DNA of 64,000 nt from Nocardioides sp. TF02-7 (GTDB lineage Bacteria > Actinomycetota > Actinomycetes > Propionibacteriales > Nocardioidaceae): assembly GCF_022437945.1 (NCBI RefSeq), contig NZ_CP092535.1:3782001-3846000 (forward strand), read 5' to 3'. A program made the position numbers and the translations under genes. Below are positions 60,586 through 64,000 of this stretch, piece after piece (positions within the stretch are counted from its first letter, which is position 1; every line of letters starts with the position of its first letter). The notes under the pieces are model-generated. The model did no database searches and had not been told where the DNA came from. It saw only the letters and a list, made by a program, of their open reading frames with translations.

Positions 60586-63500
60586 TCAGCCCTGCCCGCC
60601 GAGGATCCGCAGGCCGCGCGGGTTCTTCAGCCCGGAGCGGACGTCGGCCGGGTCCGCACCGGCGCGGACCTCCTTGCCGTCCTTGACCCCACCGCGGTCG
60701 GTGTCCCAGTGAGTGGGGTCGCTCTTGTGCCGCTTGTGCCGCTTGTTGGCGTTGCCGGTCACCTCGGCGCGGTCCTTGAGACCGTCGCGGTCGGTGTCGG
60801 CCTGCACCGGGTTGGTCACCCGCAGGCCGATCCGGTAGGAGCCGCCCTGCTGCTTGCGCACGATCACCTTCTGCTTGATCCGCGTGCCCTTGACCTCACG
60901 GTCGTCGCGCAGGCCGTCGCCGTCGGTGTCACGGACGCACGGGTCGGGCTTGACCAGGCCGATCGCCTTCCGGGTCCGCTTGTTGAGCTGCACCTTCTGC
61001 TTCAGCCGGATGCCCTTCACCTCCTGGCCGTCCTTCAGCTTGTCGCCGTCGGTGTCGGCACGGAGGGGGTTCGTCGAGCCCGTGCTGCAGTTGGTCGGCC
61101 CGTTGACCTCGCGGCCGTCGGTGAGCCCGTCGTTGTCCGTGTCGGGGTCGACCGGGTCGGTGCCGACCTCGTCGACCTCCTCGCCGTCACCCAGCCCGTC
61201 GTCGTCGGTGTCCCCGTCACCGGGGTCGGTGCCGAGGTCCTCCTCCTCGTCGTCGGGCAGGCCGTCACCGTCGGTGTCGGTGTCCGGCAGGTCGTCGTCG
61301 GGGGTCGTCGACGGGGTTGGTCCCGTTGTCGACCTCGGCGCCGTCGGTCACGCCGCCGTCGTCGGTGTCGGGGTCGAGCGGGTCGGTGCCGACCGTGTTG
61401 ACCTCGGCGCCGTCGGTGAGCCCGTCGTTGTCCGTGTCGGGGTTGCCCGGGTCGGTGCCGAGCTCCTCCTCCTCGTCGTCGGGGAGGCCGTCGCCGTCGG
61501 TGTCACCGGTGGCCGGCAGGTCGTCCTCGGGGTCGTCGACGGGGTTGCTGCCGTTGTCGACCTCGGCGCCGTCGTTGACGCCGCCCTCGTCGGTGTCGGG
61601 GACGAGCGGGTCGGTGCCGATCGTGTTGACCTCCTCGCCGTCGCTGAGGCCGTCGTCGTCGGTGTCGGGGTCCTCCGGGTCGGTGCCCAGCTCGTCCTCG
61701 ACGTCGTCGGGCAGGCCGTCACCGTCGGTGTCGGTCGAGGGGAGGTCGTCCTCCGGGTCGTCGACCGGGTTGGTGCCACGGTCGACCTCGGCGCCGTCGG
61801 TGACGCCGCCGTCGTCGGTGTCGGGGTCGAGCGGGTCGGTGCCGACCTCGTTGACCTCCTCGCCGTCGGTGAGCCCGTCGTCATCGGTGTCCGGGTTCTC
61901 CGGGTCGGTGCCGAGGTCCTCCTCTTCCTCGTCACTCAGGCCGTCGCCGTCGGTGTCGCCGGTGGCGGGCAGGTCGTCGTCGGGGTTGTCGACGGGGTTG
62001 GTGCCGTTGTCGACCTCGGCGCCGTCGGTGACGCCGCCGTCGTCGGTGTCGGGGTCGAGCGGGTCGGTGCCGATCGTGTTGACCTCGGCGCCGTCGGTGA
62101 GCCCGTCGTTGTCGGTGTCGGGGTTGTTCGGGTCGGTGCCGAGCTCGTCCTCCTCGTCGTCGGGGAGGCCGTCGCCGTCGGTGTCACCGGTGGCGGGCAG
62201 GTCGTCCTCGGGGTCGTCGACGGGGTTGGTGCCGTTGTCGACCTCGGCGCCGTCGTTGACGCCGCCCTCGTCGGTGTCGGGGTCGAGCGGGTCGGTGCCG
62301 ATCGTGTTGACCTCCTCGCCGTCGGAGAGGCCGTCGTCGTCGGTGTCGGGGTCCTCCGGGTCGGTGCCCAGCTCGTCCTCGACGTCGTCGGGCAGGCCGT
62401 CACCGTCGGTGTCCGTGGTCGGGATGTCGTCGTCGGGGTTGTCGACGGGGTCGGTCCCGTTGTCGACCTCGGCGCCGTCGGTGACGCCGCCGTCGTCGGT
62501 GTCGGGGTCGAGCGGGTCGGTGCCGACCTCGTTGACCTCCTCGCCGTCGGTGAGCCCGTCGTCGTCGGTGTCGGGGTCCTCGGGGTCGGTGCCGAGCTCC
62601 TCCTCCTCGTCGTCGGGGAGGCCGTCGCCGTCGGTGTCACCCGGCTCGACCTCCTCGCACTCGACGCCGCCGGCCGGGGCCGTCGCGGTGACGTGCTGCG
62701 GAGCGAGGCCCAGGTCGAGGGCGAGCAGCGGCGCCCCGACCACGGACAGCACCTCGAGCTCGATCCGGAGCAGCGACAGCAGGTCCGCCTCTCCGGTCGC
62801 GCCCTCCGACTGGTCGTCCGGCGAGAAAGCGGTGACGGTCAGGTCGGCGACCGCGTCGAGCAGTCCGAGGTCGATGCTGAGCGGCTCGCCGTTGAGCGGG
62901 ACCGGGATCTCCGACGAACCGACGGTGACGGTCACTGTCGGCGGGTCGACGAGCTCCGCGGAGCCGGTCGTGCCGTCGGAGGTCGCCTGCAGGGTCACCG
63001 GGGAGGTGACGTCGATGCCGACCTGGCCGCCGAGGAGGTCGATGTCGCCCACGGTGGTGCGCACGGTGGAGACGACGTCGGAGCCGCCGTCCCCGTCGTC
63101 CACGAGCTCGGTGGTGGTGCGGACCGAGGACGCCTCGATCGACGCGACCTGGCCGACCACCGGGAGGTCGAGCAGGGACAGCCCGGCGAGCTGGGTCACC
63201 GCGTCGGAGAGCAGCCGGCGGCCGCCCTCCGCGGGCACGCACGACGTCGCGGAGCCGTAGGCGGCCTCGACGTCACCGGAGAGGGCGCCGACGGTGACCA
63301 CCGGTGCCAGCGGCACGCCGAGCAGCTGCCTCGCGGCGGGGTCGGCGCTCGGGGGAGCCGCCACCTCCTCGCTGTCGAGGGGGGATCTCGAGACCGACCA
63401 GCGCCGCCTCGAGGTTCGCCGACTCGGCGGTGGCGTTGTCGTCCGCCGCCGTGCTGTCGACCGTCGACTCGGCGTGACCGACGTACACGTCGGCCAGGTC

Positions 63501-63686
63501 GAGCGCGGCGGCGTCGATGGTCAGGCCCACGACGTCCGCGTGCGCGTCGGCCGTGTACGGCGCGGGCAGCGGGTCGGCCTGGGCGGGCTGCGCGGCGGCG
63601 AGGGTGAAGGTCGCCGCGGTGGCCAGTGCGGTGCCGGCGACGAGGCCGGCGCGCAGGCGCGCGGAGGTCGTCCGCGGTTCGGACAT
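60586..63686 (-). CDS. Secreted thrombospondin type 3 repeat (Ca-binding) protein (two indels)
   Basis: The 1032-residue protein starts with a signal peptide (LRAGLVAGTALATAATFTLA, cleavage near AQA-DP). Residues about 40-330 form an N-terminal region like the choice-of-anchor P exported proteins, with LDLADVYVGHAESTVD and SCVPAEGGRRLLSDA. From about residue 350 there are six 75-residue units rich in DTDGDGLPDDEE, GTDPEDPDTDDDGLTDGEE and GTDPLDPDTDDGG, the calcium-binding type 3 repeats. A divergent seventh unit and a basic, Cys-containing tail (CSTGSTN, then RLKQKVQLNKRTRKAIG) follow. Extra bases at 63379-63384 and 61300-61304 break the frame. A role in adhesion or matrix is plausible, not shown. 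Confidence 0.85.
61283..62640 (-). repeat. Tandem 75-codon repeats inside the thrombospondin-repeat gene
   Basis: Six units of about 225-228 bases lie in tandem. Units 1 and 4, 2 and 5, and 3 and 6 are more alike than neighbours are, so the array arose by doubling a block of three units (about 680 bases). Most differences between paired units are single codons. Confidence 0.85.
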
Positions 63687-63746
63687 GGGAGCTCCCTGAG
63701 ATTGGTGACCGAGATGATCCGAGATGCCCATTCAACGTCGGATGCG

Positions 63747-63758
63747 ATAACGCGTTAT
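63747..63758. promoter_or_regulatory. A/T-rich palindrome upstream of the repeat-protein gene
   Basis: ATAACGCGTTAT is a perfect 12-bp palindrome in a locally A/T-rich island 61 bases before the minus-strand start at 63686. It could be an operator or part of a promoter. No regulator is known here. Confidence 0.35.
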
Positions 63759-63797
63759 GCGTTTCTGATAACAGACCTCGCGATTTAACCTTCGGTT

Positions 63798-64000
63798 TCA
63801 GCCCAGGTCGGCGCCGAAGATCGCCGTCCCCGGCGTGAGCCGTCCGCGCACGGCGGACCAGCCGCCCCACAGCCGGTCGTGCCCCTCGGGCCACTCCGGC
63901 TCCAGCAGCGTCGTCAGCCGGAAGCCGGCGCCGGCCAGCAGCGACACCCAGTCGCCCAGCGTGCGGTGGTGCTCGACGTAGGCGGTCTCGCCGGTCTCGT
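63798..64000 (-). CDS. Class I SAM-dependent methyltransferase, C-terminal end (partial)
   Basis: The last 66 residues read YVEHHRTLGDWVSLLAGAG, then LLEPEWPEGHDRLWGGWS, then RGRLTPGTAIFGADLG before the stop. The W-S-x-x-R-G-x-L-x-P-G-T-A-I-F ending is common to one group of actinobacterial class I methyltransferases. The gene begins beyond the window edge. It lies 111 bases upstream of the repeat-protein gene on the same strand. Confidence 0.72.
   Translation of the reverse strand, partial: ETGETAYVEHHRTLGDWVSLLAGAGFRLTTLLEPEWPEGHDRLWGGWSAVRGRLTPGTAIFGADLG

Noticed and set aside
61283..62640. Possible CRISPR or satellite array
   Set aside because: The repeats are 225-228 bases, have no unique spacers and keep a reading frame of calcium-binding repeats.

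Overview
This window reads as chromosomal DNA of a very GC-rich actinobacterium, most likely Nocardioides or a close relative. The reasons are the strong GC bias at third codon positions, many GTG starts, a PriA-type HisA, an HGxxPAAW small membrane protein, an AftD-like arabinosyltransferase, a DUF222/HNH protein, and a his/trp/lgt/gltBD/pyk gene order typical of that group. The genus call is inference from gene content. Coordinates are window positions.

Quality warning: about 41 single-base indels (36 insertions, 5 deletions) break otherwise intact, conserved genes. Most lie in runs of C or G. They hit hisB, hisH, both ABC exporter subunits, hisI, trpB, lgt, gltB (twice), gltD (three times), polA and others. 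I treat them as assembly or sequencing errors and give the full reconstructed span for each gene, with the indel position in its entry.

Layout. 1-2250: histidine genes hisB (3' end), hisH, priA, hisF. 2306-6307: a secreted beta-propeller protein, RNase Z and small enzymes. 6336-13622: a DUF429-RelA/SpoT fusion, a secreted SGNH esterase, a fatty-acid desaturase and a glycine-rich exported protein. 13801-17437: a heterodimeric ABC exporter. 17462-24128: hisI, Trp-associated membrane proteins, trpCBA, a SCO1-like lipoprotein and lgt. 24269-31849: gltB, gltD and pyk. 31965-32744: a tRNA and a PdtaR-like ANTAR regulator. 32916-39242: a branched-chain amino-acid ABC system (livHMGF with convergent livK), separated by a duplicated 179-bp non-coding element. 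39384-44020: DUF554 protein, GNAT, thioesterase and DNA polymerase I. 44022-45370: an IS110-family element directly after the polA stop. 45525-56913: a cell-envelope glycan cluster (flippase, AftD-like protein, GT-C-like membrane protein, a 47-residue DUF2613-like peptide, two glycosyltransferases, DUF3068 protein, methyltransferase). 57227-64000: a DUF222-HNH protein, OsmC, an SdpI-like protein, methyltransferases and a large secreted thrombospondin-type-3 repeat protein.

How the parts connect. hisH/priA/hisF/hisI and trpCBA are linked by PriA, which in actinobacteria also does the TrpF step; no trpF is present here. gltBD supplies glutamate and has a GlnR-like box upstream. Several genes show a TANNNT -10 hexamer 6-7 bases before the start codon, which implies leaderless mRNAs.

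The most interesting unexplained elements are a 46-bp palindrome present three times with covarying arms, the duplicated 179-bp element containing a perfect 32-bp palindrome, the DUF429-RelA/SpoT fusion with a Gln at a normally acidic catalytic position, and a possible bridge-RNA region in the IS110 element.
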